The notes beneath the pieces were generated by a model. The model was given only the letters and a program-made list of their open reading frames with translations, did no database searches and was not told where the DNA came from. A DNA stretch of 64,000 nt, from assembly GCA_021234155.1 (NCBI GenBank), contig JAJEKV010000067.1, positions 4,209,279 to 4,273,278 of the forward strand, in the 5' to 3' direction. The DNA comes from Isoetes taiwanensis (lineage: Eukaryota > Streptophyta > Lycopodiopsida > Isoetales > Isoetaceae). This document shows, in pieces, positions 1-11,852 of the stretch; the stretch's first letter is position 1, and the number at the start of each line of letters is the position of its first letter. The translations under genes and the position numbers were made by a program.

Positions 1-3000
1 CCCTTTTTGTATTTTATGAGCCATGGCAGTGATTGCCAAAATGTCCAGGAAAGCATTTTTAAGGGATTTGAGATTCGGATTTTTGCCATTAATGGCAACC
101 TCATTTCTATGTTTCTAAATAACCCAAATCGAAAGGCTTCTTGTAGTTTGTATCAGTCTGTTACTGTGATGTAGAAAATCCAGCATATTTCCTGGATTTC
201 CATGATTTTTTTTTTTTGTAGGCAAGCTTTTTAATTTTCTATTAATCTTAAAAACATAGTACACGAACATAGTACACGATTTCCATGATTTAATTGTGAA
301 GTCCAAACCCAAAAATCCTCCAGCCAAGGACATTGAAAAATGTGGTTTGAACTTTCTATCTGGCCACATCCCAAAGGACATGTCTCACTAACTGATCTGT
401 CATATTTACTCCTGATTGCATTTGTATGCAGGCTTTGATGAAGAACCAACCAGGTAAAAAGTTTAACTTTCTTGGCAGTATAACTTTTCCAGTTGTTTTG
501 ACATACTTTGGCTAGAGTTTTCTCCTCACATCCCCATAGCCTGCTGGCCTTGGAGTCCTGGTGATCCAGTAATGCCCTGTATATGTCACTGACTGAGTAG
601 CCTTCTTTGTTTCTAAGTGTCCATCTGCTAGAGTTATTTGCTAACTCCCCAAATTCCTGCACAATGCCTGTCACTCTATGATATATCTTCTCATCCAAAA
701 CTGACCCCTTAGTTTTTAGTTTCAATGTATCCCATGAGATCCAGCCTCCACCATCAAACAGATCTCCTATTGTTTGCAAACCAGCATTAAACCACTGCAT
801 ATATTTTTGAGGGTGAGTAAGAGCCAGACAATCATTTTGCTTTTGATTGAAACCAAAAGTAGGATGCCAAAAGAAATTTATCTCTCTGCATCGAGCATCT
901 ATCACAGGAGGTCTGAAACATAGTAGTGCTTGGTTCCATGCCTGAATTATCCTTCTCATAAGAGGAGAGGTTTCAGCACTAGGGGTCATTTGGAAGAAAG
1001 CAGAATCTGGTAGGAGGTGTTTTAAAGTGTGACTACCAACTGGATGTGATTTTTCCACCCAGTAGTGTATCAGTTTTAGTGCAGGTGAAGGATTATGGCT
1101 GTGAATTGCTCTCCAAACCATTTTTCCTGCCAGAGCTTGTGCTTGGATAAACAGATCCTTACATCCAAGTCCACCTTCTGTTTTTGGTTTTGTCAAATCC
1201 GCCCAAGCCACTTTGTGTGGCCCCTGCCAAATGAATCTCCTTATAGCACTCTCAATGCTGTTATAAGAGGCTTTGTCTGCTACTATTGCAGAAGAGAAGT
1301 AGACGTGAGAACTGGCTATGACAGAGTTGGCAATTTCCACCCTACCAGCTAGTGAGAGAAAAGTTGGGTAAAGCATGAGCTTCTTCTTAATTCTGTTGAC
1401 TAATGGTTCCCAAAGGCCATGAAGTGTGTTGTTTAAGGCCAGGGGTAGACCAAGTAATTTGGTTGCCATCTTCTTCCCTACAACCTTTATTCCCATAACT
1501 TCTATTTGATTAGTCTCACTGATAATGGAGCATTTATCCTTGTTGAGCATAACCCCTGACACCTCCCCAAAAGAATCTAAAGCCTCCAAGAAATTTTTAA
1601 GGCTGTCATCACCTTCTTTCAAGAAAACAAAGGTGTCATCAGCATATTGCATGATGATAAAAGGCTCATTTGAGTTTGGGATGTTGAGAGCATGAATTTT
1701 CCCACTCCTTTGCAAATGCTGGGCTAGCTTTGTAACCATCTCTGCTACTATCAAGAATAGATAGGGTGCCAGAGGACATCCCTGCCTGACACCTCTTCTG
1801 CACTCAAACATCTTTGTGGGAGTACCATTAATGATCAAAGCTGAAGATGCAGTGGCATTCATTTTCCACACAAAGTTGTAGATATCATCAGATAGCCCCA
1901 AGTGGTTCATGGCCCTTTTTAGAAACTCCCAATTTATTGTGTCATAGGCTCTCTTAAAATCTAGCTTCAGCATCATACAATTTTGACCAGAGAGTCTATT
2001 CCAATGCAGTCCTTCACTAGCTCCAATGAAATTGTCCAAACTATTCCTGGTAGGAATAAAGGCTGATTGGCATGGGCTAATTGTATCTTGGAGAATTGGT
2101 TTGAGTCTGTTGGCAAGGATCTTGGCCACAGTCTTATAAGTGGTATTTGTCAGTGTGATTGGTCTCCAATCTCCAAGCACAGCAGGATTATCAATCTTAG
2201 GAATGAGTGCAATCTGTCCTGCATTTATAGCTGGGTTCATGAAGTTTGCCTTCCAAACCCCCTGGAAAAAATTTATCAAATCATCTTTCATTGTATTCCA
2301 AAACTCCACATAAAATTCTGGCTGGAAACCATCTGTGCCTGGGCTTTTTCCAGCCTCCATGGATTTCAGAGTGTCTTGGATTTCCCTTTCCTGTGGCATT
2401 TCAAGAATCTCTTTTTCATTAACCTGAATCTCCTTCCTGGGAATGGCATCAAAGAATTGATCCAATTTCCCACTATCAATCTTCTTTTCAGCAAAGAGAT
2501 CTTCATAGGCATCTCTAAAAAAAATCTCCAAATCTTTCTGATTGTCCAAGATTTTCCCATTGTGAGTAATCTTGACAATTCCATTATTAAGCAGTCTGTT
2601 TTTGGCTGCCCTGAAAAAGAAAGCAGAGCTACTCTTGTCCATCTCATTTATATATTTACACCTGCTTTTGATTGTCAAAGATCTGGCCTCATTTTCTTCT
2701 ATAATCTTAACCTTCCTCTCCAAGTCTTCCTCTTGGATTTGAAGCTCCCTGTTACCCTTATCCTTGAACAGCATCTCCCTTACTTCTTTAATTCTGCTAT
2801 AGACTTCTTGTTTTTCTTTTCTTCTCTGCTCATACCAGTTTTTTCCCCATTTCTTCACCCAACCTTTTACTGTTCTCATCTTTTCCAGAAAAAGTTGTAT
2901 GGATGATGTTCTCTCCACTTTATTGAGGGTGGAATAGAATTCTCTAAATTCCTTGCAAAAGGCCTTATTCTTGAGGAGCTCAGTATTGAATTTGAAAGGC

Positions 3001-3734
3001 ACATTTGTTCCCCCTTTCCTACCCTGCATAGGTGTGGACAAGATCTGTGGGAAATGATCGGAGATGGAATTCCCCACATCATTACAAATGGTCACATTAT
3101 CCAGACCATGAATGGTCTGAGTTTTCACATAAAATTTGTCAAGAAGGCAGAAGATCCTGTCATTCCCTTTCCTCTTATTGGACCATGAGTATAAAGTGGA
3201 GGATGAGGGAGGGATATAGCAGAGATTCAAGTTCAATGTTTCCCAAATATGTTTCTCCTTCCTGGACATATTTATCTTCTTACCATATTTCCGCTCCCAT
3301 GTTGGAGTATTGTTAAAGTCCCCTGCCATTAAGATATTGTCATATTTTTTCTGATCCAACCATTTTACCATATCTTCCCATTGTTTTTCTCTCTCTGAGG
3401 GTTCAGTTGAAGCATATACATTGATTATAGCCAGGGGTTCCCCTTCCACTTCTAAAACAACCATTGACCACCTTCCACTCGGATGACAGAAGGAGTCCAA
3501 TTTTTTATATCCCTGCCACATGGTACATATGCCACCTTTGGTGCCATCAGCAGCAGTTCAAACCGCATCTCCACCTGGGAACACCCAGTTTCCCAATCTG
3601 GCAGCTTCAAAGGGAGGCAACCTATGCTCTTGGACTAAGATAATGTTTGCTTTCAGATCTTTAAGAGCCACAATAGCTCTTTTCCTTTTTAAGGGGCCTT
3701 TGATGCCCCTCATATTCCATGTTACACACTTCAT
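1..3734 (-). pseudogene. L1-like LINE ORF2 (endonuclease-reverse transcriptase), decayed and cut by the window edge
   Basis: ORF2 of an L1-type non-LTR retrotransposon, which nicks target DNA and reverse-transcribes its own RNA there. Reading on the minus strand from ATG 3734, an apurinic-type endonuclease domain comes first (start MKCVTWNMRGIKGPLK; later GDFNNTPTW and SDHFP), then reverse transcriptase with KLDFKRAYD, GVRQGCPLAPYLF and the catalytic YADD at 1635-1646, then a Cys-His C-terminus (CPLGCG...HIFQCP). Breaks are visible: an in-frame TGA at 3558-3560 (codon 59), a nested 70-bp insertion at 208-277, and a TAG at 115-117 where the right-hand copy of this LINE has a tryptophan codon. 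With the insertion discounted, the frame resumes and matches the end of the right-hand LINE (60112-63883). The start overlaps the ORF1 stop by one base. The 3' end lies outside the window. Confidence 0.93.
208..277 (-). mobile_element. 70-bp truncated LINE-tail insertion with 13-bp target duplication
   Basis: A 13-bp sequence GATTTCCATGATT occurs at 195-207 and again at 278-290. Between them lies a run of T followed by GTAGGCAAGC and TTTTCTATTAATC. Read on the minus strand this is a short A-rich 3' end with a poly(A) tail, as left by target-primed insertion of a strongly 5'-truncated LINE or SINE. It interrupts the 3' part of LINE ORF2. A short duplication, ACATAGTACACGA-like, sits inside the insert. 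Confidence 0.75.
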
Positions 3735-5779
3735 TATGCAGGGTAAATTTTCCTTGGTAATACCCTCAAGTTTTGTGCTGGGCTGCTGTCTGAAAAATAG
3801 ACTTTCTTATTTCTCTTTTTAGTGGTGGCAGGGGTATAGAAGATCTCTCTTTCCACATCGGCAGGAGCTGAGACAGGGATATTTTCCTCTTCAATATTGA
3901 GTTCTTCAGTTCCAGCAAAGGTGTCATCAACACCCTCCGAGCATAACTCCTCCAGGGGAGATTTTGTAAAAAATTTAGATTCATATTTTCCTTGCTTAGG
4001 GTCGACTTTGACCAGGTCAGTGTTATCAGGTTCAACTGTGCAAGGCACAATGTCTACTTCCTGATTCTCAGTACTGATTGGATCTTCTTCCTTTTCTATC
4101 AAAGCCATGAGTACATCATGTAGGTCATGGTCATCATCTTTTTTCTCTGGTGAAGAAAAATCCATTTTATTGGGAGTTATGGGGGATGCATTAGACTTCT
4201 CCCCTTGGAAAAGTACGGTTCCTCCTGTTGACCTGTCTGAGTCAGTCGAATCAGGGTATTCATTGACTCTGGGGAAGATGGGATCCACAATCCTAAGCGT
4301 GCTGCTCCTTTGAAGGTGTGCAGGGGTGACCACAAGTTTAGGATCATTCTCAATATTAGCTTTCATTTTCCCTTTGCTTTGGATAATCCCTTGGCCCATG
4401 GGGCTTCTAAGACCTTCATTTTGACCTATAGTCAAAACTATGTCTTGGCCAGTGGGGCTTACAAGTCCATTATCCATTGTTTCCTGTTCAATTTCTTGGC
4501 CCAAATTGGGGCTTACAAGAACCTTGAACTGCCCAATTTGTTGTTTGTTTCTTTCCTCCTCCATTCCCTATGCTGTCTCCTATCTTCTTTTTGTTTCAAG
4601 TCAGCTTTCTTGCTCTCTTCTCTCATCTGTTTCTTTTTCTGGATTCTTCGAGCACTCCCATTGGTGTTCTTTTTTCCTTTTTTCCTATTATTGGCAGGAG
4701 TCCAGTCACCACCCTCTATTCTTTTAATACTTCCCCTGTTTGGTTTGTTGGCTGGAATAGAGTTCTCAGCGTTCCCAGAGTTTGTAGACCATGTTCCCTT
4801 ACATACTCCACCCCCGTGTAATCTAATCCCACACACATTGCAAGGACTAGGTAATCCGAACCAATTGAGGTTGAGCTTCCTCGGATTGTCAAAGAAATCC
4901 AAGTATTCAACACATTTGGGTATGGGCTTAATAATATCCAATTGCACCCAAACTTTTGGGGCCCTTTCTGGGATAATTTCACAGCCTATAAAATCTCCAA
5001 CATCCTTGAAGAGAAGTTTGAGGACATCCTCATGCCAATAGATTGGGTTTAATCCTTGAACAGAGACCGCAGCCGGATGGAACAGTTGGCTTAAGTTCTG
5101 AGGATCAAACTTAGGATTCCATTTCTGGAAATAAAATTGGGTGTTGGCCATGAACATTGTACCTTGTTTAAGCAGATGGGTTATTGTTCTGTCATTCCCA
5201 CATTCCACTACAAAAAAGGGGAAATCAAGCCAATAAATTCCATTTATCTTCAGGCCCCTGGTCATTTTACAGATTTCATTCTTAATGGTAGACAATTTGA
5301 CCCCTTCGTGTCGGATACATCCTATTACTGCTTTATGCTCCATTTCTTGAAGTTTTGCAGGAATCACTGAGGTTAGGTATACCTCGGAACTCCGGTATCC
5401 TCTTCCTCTCCTGATCTCGAATCAAACGCCTCTGCTCGTCATTGATTTGGTCCAGAATAGGTTGAGCTAAATGGCTTTGCATTCTTGCAGCAGGAACACC
5501 ATTTTGCATTCTCGTCACTATTGCATCTCCCACTGTTACTATCTTCCCTATATTCCCTGTTTTTCCTTTCCCTAGGAGCTTAATGATATCAATGATAGTT
5601 CTTTGCTGTTGATTTGACAGATTTCTGAATACCTTTTCACATTCCATCCATGCAACGTCTGTCCCTTTTCTGTCATTTTCATGTCCCTGTTGTCCTTGTT
5701 GACCCGTAGATCCAAACTGCAGATCCGCCCCCTTAACATTCCGGCACTGTTCCTCCCCATCGAAGCAAACCTTACCTCC
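3734..5779 (-). pseudogene. L1-like LINE ORF1 (RNA-binding protein), in three frames
   Basis: ORF1 of the same LINE, expected to bind the element RNA. The coding sense runs 5779 to 3734 in three overlapping frames: about 5761-5333 (QQQRTIIDIIKLLGKGKTG region), 5367-4513 (a plant L1 ORF1-like domain, then W.GLPSPCNVCG with Cys/His residues like a zinc knuckle, then a lysine/arginine-rich stretch), and 4564-3734 (an acidic, Ser/Pro-rich tail). The switches fall near 5365 and 4540, so at least two frameshifts are needed for one protein. A possible initiator is ATG 5760, but that frame ends early; ATG 5647 is the first in the main frame. The stop TAA (3736-3734) shares its last base with the ORF2 ATG. 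The right-hand LINE shows a matching W.GLPS.C..C motif. Confidence 0.8.
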
Positions 5780-6409
5780 TTACCTTAGTTCCTAGTGAAC
5801 CCTAGCGCCATCTCCCGCTCGTTTTCGGCCGCTCTCACCTCAAAAGATTGTGTTTTTCAGCCCAATCTGTTATTTCATTTCCGTTACTTTTTTTTGTATT
5901 TTTTGTCTATTTCATTCCTATATTTTTGCTTTATTATCCTATGTGATCTTTTTTTAGCGTCCATGACTTTATTTTCTCGTTGATTTTTTCGTTGTTTTAT
6001 TGCCCCTTGACTAACCTTTTATTTTCAAACCTTATTCCACCTCTTGCCTTTTTTTTTGTCAAAACTTTATTTGGTCCAAAGACCTTCATCGCCTTTATTG
6101 CCTTATTCGTTCAAACTTTATTGCCTTTCTTCATTATCCAAAACTTATCTTTAATTATCCTCTTTTTGTCCCTTATCCTTTCACGTCCCCTATTTATTTT
6201 TGTGTGATGGCTTTATTATGATTAAACAAATGTTACCACTATGATAAATAATAACACCATTTATTCAACCACAATGAATCCATAACAAATTGAACCGCCA
6301 ATTCATATCACTATAATAAATAATGGCACTGTTTAACGTTCAAATTTCAAGACTCCTCTAATTGATAAGCATTGTAGCATTCAAGTTAAATCACTGTTTG
6401 ATTTCCAAT
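5780..6409. other. T-rich stretch upstream of the LINE, no gene seen
   Basis: This lies 5' to the minus-strand LINE and probably holds its 5' untranslated region, followed by ordinary flanking DNA before the Mutator-like transposase. It is strongly T-rich on the plus strand. No coding frame, repeat border or promoter could be supported. Confidence 0.4.
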
Positions 6410-9149
6410 ATGGCAAATTTTGGCCTTCAGTGCAACATATGTGATTATCACTTCACCTGGCAAGCGATTGAGAATTTTTCCATCTTTCGTAAAAGGAGAG
6501 TGCATATTGAACAAGAAATGGCTGTGCGATACCTTTCAATTTCATGCAAGAAGCCTATGTGTCATACAATCCACAAGCGGAAGAATGGACATTTGATGGT
6601 GTTGTTAAGTATTCTAGATGTTGTGGGCATTTGAAGTGTATGAATCCTATCTGTGACTATCTGTTGTCTAAAGGTCACTCCAACGAATTCCAATGGAAAG
6701 GGACTCTGAAAAAGGTGCCTAAAATTGGATCTTTGAATAGCATGGATGGTGTGCTGGCATGTGAATATTGTGAAGAACAACCTTCATGTATTGCTTTGTG
6801 CAATTGTCGAATATATTATGTGTTGCCTGATAATCCCCGCCAAACAAGACTGGTCTTGCATGTTGGAAAACATGAACACCCCATAAGGTCACCACCTAGT
6901 CGAGATGCATTATTTCGATGCCAGAAGATTATTGAAGACAAGTCAAGTGCATCTATAATCAGGAAAGGACCAAAGGAGATAGAGCGAGAGATTGCTGCAG
7001 AGATTACAATCAATAACCTTATCTCGCCTGAAGAAATATCTGAAATGCATATGTGGGACCAAGATAGAACTTAAACAACTGGAACCTTTGTGCAACAAAA
7101 GAAGGTATGCTTGTTTAGAGGTATTTGTCTATAGTTGTTTGCTACTATACCTTTTTATATTGTTTATTTTGTCTTTAGGATACGCATGACAATTGATAAA
7201 CATATCAAAAAGATGAGGTTGGAAAGATATTGTACTTAAAGCAGCACTGCAAGTACCAATTCTTTCACGGCTCCAAATTTCCCTATCAGTGTCATGATGA
7301 ATTAAATGGTAGGTGTTATGTCTTCAAAATGTCAACCACAGGTGCCGGGTCTGGTGTAGAGCTTGTGAATAGAATGCGACCGGGAGGTGATTTGGAAAAT
7401 TGTTGGGTTCATTTTGACCATGTGAAACGTACTCATGGATGGACAACTTTGGCTTGTCATGTTTATGATCCGAGGTACAACATGTCATATGGTGAAGTGT
7501 TGCATTAATTATTTCCATACTTGTAATTAACTCTATGCTTGTACTCTTGCAGTATGCGCTGCTTGCTAACTATAGCAACTTGTGAAATGAAAACAGAAGA
7601 CACGGAATCACAAACTCAATGGCGTCATGGTGCAGAAGGGATTTAAGCCAACACAGTTTAGAGGATTCATGGCAGATGAAGCACAAGCCAATTGGAATGC
7701 AGTTCGTATTGTGTTTAATAATGGAGAACCAATGGAAGGGAGAGAACGTGGATGCTTGTTCCATTGGGAGCAATGTCTTCAAAGGCATACAAACAAGTAC
7801 ATATTGCAGGAGCATAGGCAAGAACATCTAAATCTATGCAGAGCATGGAGGTCTACAAAAACTATGGAGGAAGCAGATGTGGCATTTTTAAATATAATTT
7901 CTTGGGTGGTCTGGAAAAGCTAGGCCACTTGATATTCCAACACTAGGGTCGTGGCTTGCTTGGTGGCACCAGAGAGCAAGTAGATGGGGTAATTTCATGA
8001 AGGAAGGTATCGATCTTCTTGCAGCAGCTCAAATTCCAAATACAAATCTATCTGAGTCCATGCATGCAAGTTGGTTAGCATCAAGAGGCTATGTTACTAA
8101 GATAAATTTATATGATGCTTGTTTGCAAGATCTAACAGAATCTGTCATGCAAAGTGCAAAGTGTAAATCTTTCAGAGAATATAATTTTGTTGGTACAGGT
8201 CCAGGAATGGCCACTTTGCTTCGCAGATTAAGTGTTCCTGGATCTAGCAATGTGACACCGTCAGCTAGCGTGGCCGCAATCAATTCAGCTCTCTTGCATA
8301 CGGGAGTCCGACCAGTGCACCCAGGGTCAGGGGGTAACAACCAAACAGTCCTCAAGCGGACAAGAGATAGCTCTGAATATAACCGCCACATTGATTCAGG
8401 TAGTCATAGACCAGATAAGAGGGCTTACACATTTTCCAGAGGCAGACAAAATGCTTCAGCTAGACGAAATGTTGTTTTTGATGATATTAGCTATGTTGTT
8501 CATGAGTATGATGTTCCAGTTGAGCAGTGGGCAATAAGGAGAACTGAGCCAGGCAGCAGAGTGAGGTGTCAAGGAAGAGTGGGCCCTAATGGCAGGAAAT
8601 GTAGTAGATACATTAACAAGGTCTCAACTAAATCTACTGCTGCACCAAGTTTTACAGGAAAGAGAAAAGCTAATGGGAGAGAGATCACTCAAGTACTATG
8701 GTTTTGTTCTGACAATGCACAACACACTTGGTATCCTAATGCATGCATAGTACATACTCCTGCTAGACCTGCAGATTGGCCAGTCTCTACAGGAGTCAAC
8801 ATCAGTAAAGAAGAATTGCAGATCTTAGAGAAAGGAAATTACAGTATCAGAGGGATCACTACACGCAATGCTGCTTCTACTGATACTAATCAAGAATTTG
8901 CAGGGAACACATTCACATCAAGTAGAAGCATTGGAACTATGGAATGATTTGGAAAACGCATGAATCGCCGAACCAAATTGGGAAAGGAGGCTGAAGTCAG
9001 GCTGGAGCAAGCTTTGCAATTGGATTGCCATCTGGTATCCAAGGATGTATGTATTCGTTAAAATCCTGAGTCTTGATCCAAGGGTATTCCTAGACATCAT
9101 TCAACCAGTTATTGCGGATGATGTGCTGCGCAACATTCTTGCACAGTAA
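6410..9149 (+). pseudogene. Mutator-like (MULE) transposase with GCM/WRKY-type zinc finger, decayed
   Basis: DNA transposase of the MULE type, judged by motif order. From ATG 6410 one frame runs to about 6540, then a second from 6541 carries Cys-rich pairs (CEYCEEQPSC, CNCR) and VGKHEHP, like WRKY-GCM1 zinc fingers known from plant MULE transposases. Next comes the core: HGWTTLACHVYDP, MRCLLTIATCEMKTED, GFMADEAQANWNAV and CLFHW, which fit the DDE core with its C-x2-H block. Then NLSESMHASW and a second Cys-rich block (RCQGRVGPNGRKC...FCSDNAQHTW). Two introns fit GT-AG: 7105-7178 (AG/GTATGC to TTTAG/G) and 7475-7552 (AG/GTACAA to TTGCAG/T); both restore the frame locally. Frameshifts near 6540, 7060, 7225, 7620 and 7920 and a stop at 8945-8947 show decay; a C-terminal continuation in another frame may reach 9149. 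Terminal inverted repeats were not found. Confidence 0.75.
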
Positions 9150-10536
9150 CCAAATTCATTCAAGCTTATTACATTGCTTGAACCTTATCATACAGTAACG
9201 GATTGTAAGTTATGTTTTGTCTTTTACTCAATACTTGATATTGGCTCAGATCCTTTGCAATGGACATCAAGTACATTTAAGATATTCCTTGTATTGATGA
9301 TTGTTTTCACTCAAAACCATTCATTGAAAGAACTTTTAACTTAGAATTGTATGCAGCTCCTTGTATTCATGCACCCTTCCGCCATTTTTTATAATTGGAT
9401 GGCATGAAAAAACCCTCTAAAAGCCAACATGAAAAAAACCCTCCAATTAAAAATCCTCGACATTGTCATGCAGGAACTTTTTCAGGAAATATTATTACGT
9501 TTTATAGATGTAAGGTGCAACCTAAGGTTTTAGGCGTTCGCAATTAAAGGTAAATGGATATTTGAGTTACATTTCCCTTAGGAAAATTCTAAGGTGTCAT
9601 TTTTGGTAATTCTGTTAAAATTTTAGTTAAGTTTATAACTTCTTGGGGGAGGTAGGAGAATTTTATAGGTAAATGCTTGTATACAATACATCCTAAGACA
9701 GCTATTATGTCCGCAGCATAATAGTTGGTCTTGATACATTTCTCGCCTAAATGGTCGGACTTGATTATTTTAACCTTAAGGAGTAGACTTGAATATTTCT
9801 AGTTGTGGACTCAACTAAGGTTATCAACTTGGTTCAATCTTAAATAATGAGGTATATGAGAATCATTTTTGTTGTTGATGGATCAAGGTCACTGTCCAAC
9901 ATTACTTATGGGGTCCCTAAGCATAAAAGATCTTCTTTAGCCTTCTCTATCCCAGGCCTACAAAATGAGAAGCAGAGTTAACAATTAGAATTTTTACTAA
10001 CAACAAAGGCCAAAGACTTGTATGTTTGCACTAGAATTTTCACTAATAACAAAGACCAGCAACTTATTTGGTTGCACCTTTGTCTGACAATATTAGTAGT
10101 CTTGCATCCTTGAGCATGGGCTAGTTGAATCACGCATTGATCTATCATATTTGTAGCTTCATTTTGCATTACGATATCCCTTGCTTGCACATAAAATCGA
10201 TCTATCATAAGTGTAATGCTATCATACGGAAAGGCCAAAAGAATAACAAATACACCATTGGCATTTAACTAATCTCAATGTTATGAACCTGCTTCCAAAG
10301 AGACAAAAACTCGAAGCGTGCAAAATGTTGTGCAAGTTGTTCTAGAAATTGTTGCAAAATATTAAATTGACACGTCTTGTGGGACTTAGCACCATGCTTG
10401 CTCTTCTTTCCAAACATGTGTAGCCAACTTCCTGCACGAAATGAATGACTTATATAATGCAATAGTGCATCCAACGTCCATCATAACCATATATAAGAAG
10501 TTTTACTTAAATGCTTATTCACTAGTTTTTTCCCCC

Positions 10537-10537
<1 letters not shown>
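9150..10537. other. No recognisable gene
   Basis: AT-rich sequence with only short, unconvincing open frames. I see no domain, RNA gene or element border. Confidence 0.4.
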
Positions 10538-10568
<31 letters not shown>

Positions 10569-10817
10569 TGGACGAAAAAAAGTTTGTTAATCAAAAGTAA
10601 ACATTACAAGATGTGCATATCTCGCCTAGCTCTGTAAGCACAAAAAAATGCTCTTGAAACATGAGCTTGAAGCGTTATGTGCTTACTTCAGCATAGAAGA
10701 CATGATAAGAATTAATTTGAAGATAATGAATCGGGATACGATCTCTCATTTGTTTCGCATAAATAATGGAGGCTTTTCTAGTTTTCCAAGTTTGACAAGA
10801 CTATGATTCGTACATAG
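10538..10817 (-). mobile_element. LINE/SINE 3' tail insertion with 30-base poly(T)
   Basis: A run of 30 T at 10538-10567 is followed by GTGGACGAAAAAAAGTTTG and TTAATCAAAAG. On the minus strand this reads as an element 3' end with a poly(A) tail. The same layout (T run, a short variable stretch, then TATTAAT-like sequence) occurs at 207-250 and 16244-16310. The 5' edge is set only roughly, by the start of the neighbouring LINE fragment near 10818. No clear target duplication was found. Confidence 0.5.
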
Positions 10818-11852
10818 CATCTAGAAAGCCTTCTTAGTACGAGCACTAGGGGTGAAGTCCACAGTCCCATATCAAATTCTTCTGTAGGAGACAGGATTCT
10901 TGCCTCTTCAGAGGGCGGCCCTTGATCGCCACATTGTCTATTTTCAGAAGGTGGTCAATATGGACAATGCTCGTCATCCTAAACTAGCTTATATCATGGC
11001 AATGGGGCCGCAGCGCCTCAAGGCCTGCTGGAGGGAAAAGAGAGCTCAATGGTTGGCTAGATGGAATGTGCAGGAGCACAGGTGCATACACGTGCAAACA
11101 GAGGCAGATCGCCATAGCTTGAGGCAATATCTTGACGCTTGCTTCCTCAGCAAGCTTTGAGATGCCAATGCCCTTGAACATGTCAAGACAGCACACTACC
11201 AACGCCACATAAATCCCACATTGGAATGAGACCCGCAATGCTACCTGCGTACCCACTTGCCCATGAAAAGGCGCAGACTCATTGCCTCCATTCGCACAGG
11301 GGCACATCATCTTCGAATTGAGACAGGCAGATGGATTGGTGAGCCACGCCGGGGCGTGCTCTGTCCAATGCCGCCAAATGGGAGTCATTGAGGATGAATC
11401 TCATACCCTTCAAAGTTGCCCGAAGATATGATCAAATTCGGACGCTATCTTTGAGTTGGTCGGGCCCGCCACCCGTTACATGTGACATTAAGCACAAAGA
11501 TCCGTGACGGGGTGCTAGGATCATACCTTCAGGAGGTTATGGACATGCGAGATCAGCTATGTCCTCGGGCACACACTTGACATGTATATATACATTGATG
11601 TATACTTGTACAGTTTGACAGCATTCTTATTACTGCCACGGTTTTTCCCTCGAAAAATCCTTCAGGGCAGGGGTTTTTTAACCTGGACAGTAATAAGTTT
11701 GCTGCGCTCCTTATGGGTCCCATAGGCCGATTGGCTTCAGTGGACGATAAAAAATCATTCTCATTCTCATTCTCATTCTCATTCTCATTCTCATTCTCAT
11801 TCTCATTCTCATTCTCATTCTCATTCTCATTCTCATTCTCATTCTCATTCTC
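10818..11852 (+). pseudogene. 3' part of a second LINE type (RT C-terminus), microsatellite-tailed
   Basis: The 3' end of a non-LTR retrotransposon unlike the L1-type elements in this window. It aligns with the minus-strand copy at 46380-47602: both read FLARALGV-like sequence, then LPLQRAALDRHIVYFQKV, PQRLKACWREKRAQWLARWNV and YLDACFLSKL. The C-terminal Cys-His block (HHLRIETGRW, then ESHTLQSCP-like sequence in another frame) is followed by YLQEVMDMRDQLCPRAHT and a stop near 11580. In-frame stops such as TGA at 11158-11160 and several frame changes show decay. The 3' untranslated part shares GGTTTTTCCCTCGAAAAATC with the other copy and ends in (TCATTC)n. The 5' end is truncated next to the poly(T) insertion. 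Confidence 0.7.
11755..11852 (+). repeat. (TCATTC)n microsatellite, LINE tail
   Basis: About 16 near-perfect copies of a 6-base unit close the LINE fragment. The sister element at 46380-47602 ends in (ATTCT)n instead, so the array is best read as the element's own 3' tail and not an unrelated satellite. Confidence 0.85.

Noticed and set aside
2067-2906. 279-codon plus-strand frame
   Set aside because: Antisense shadow of the LINE reverse transcriptase.
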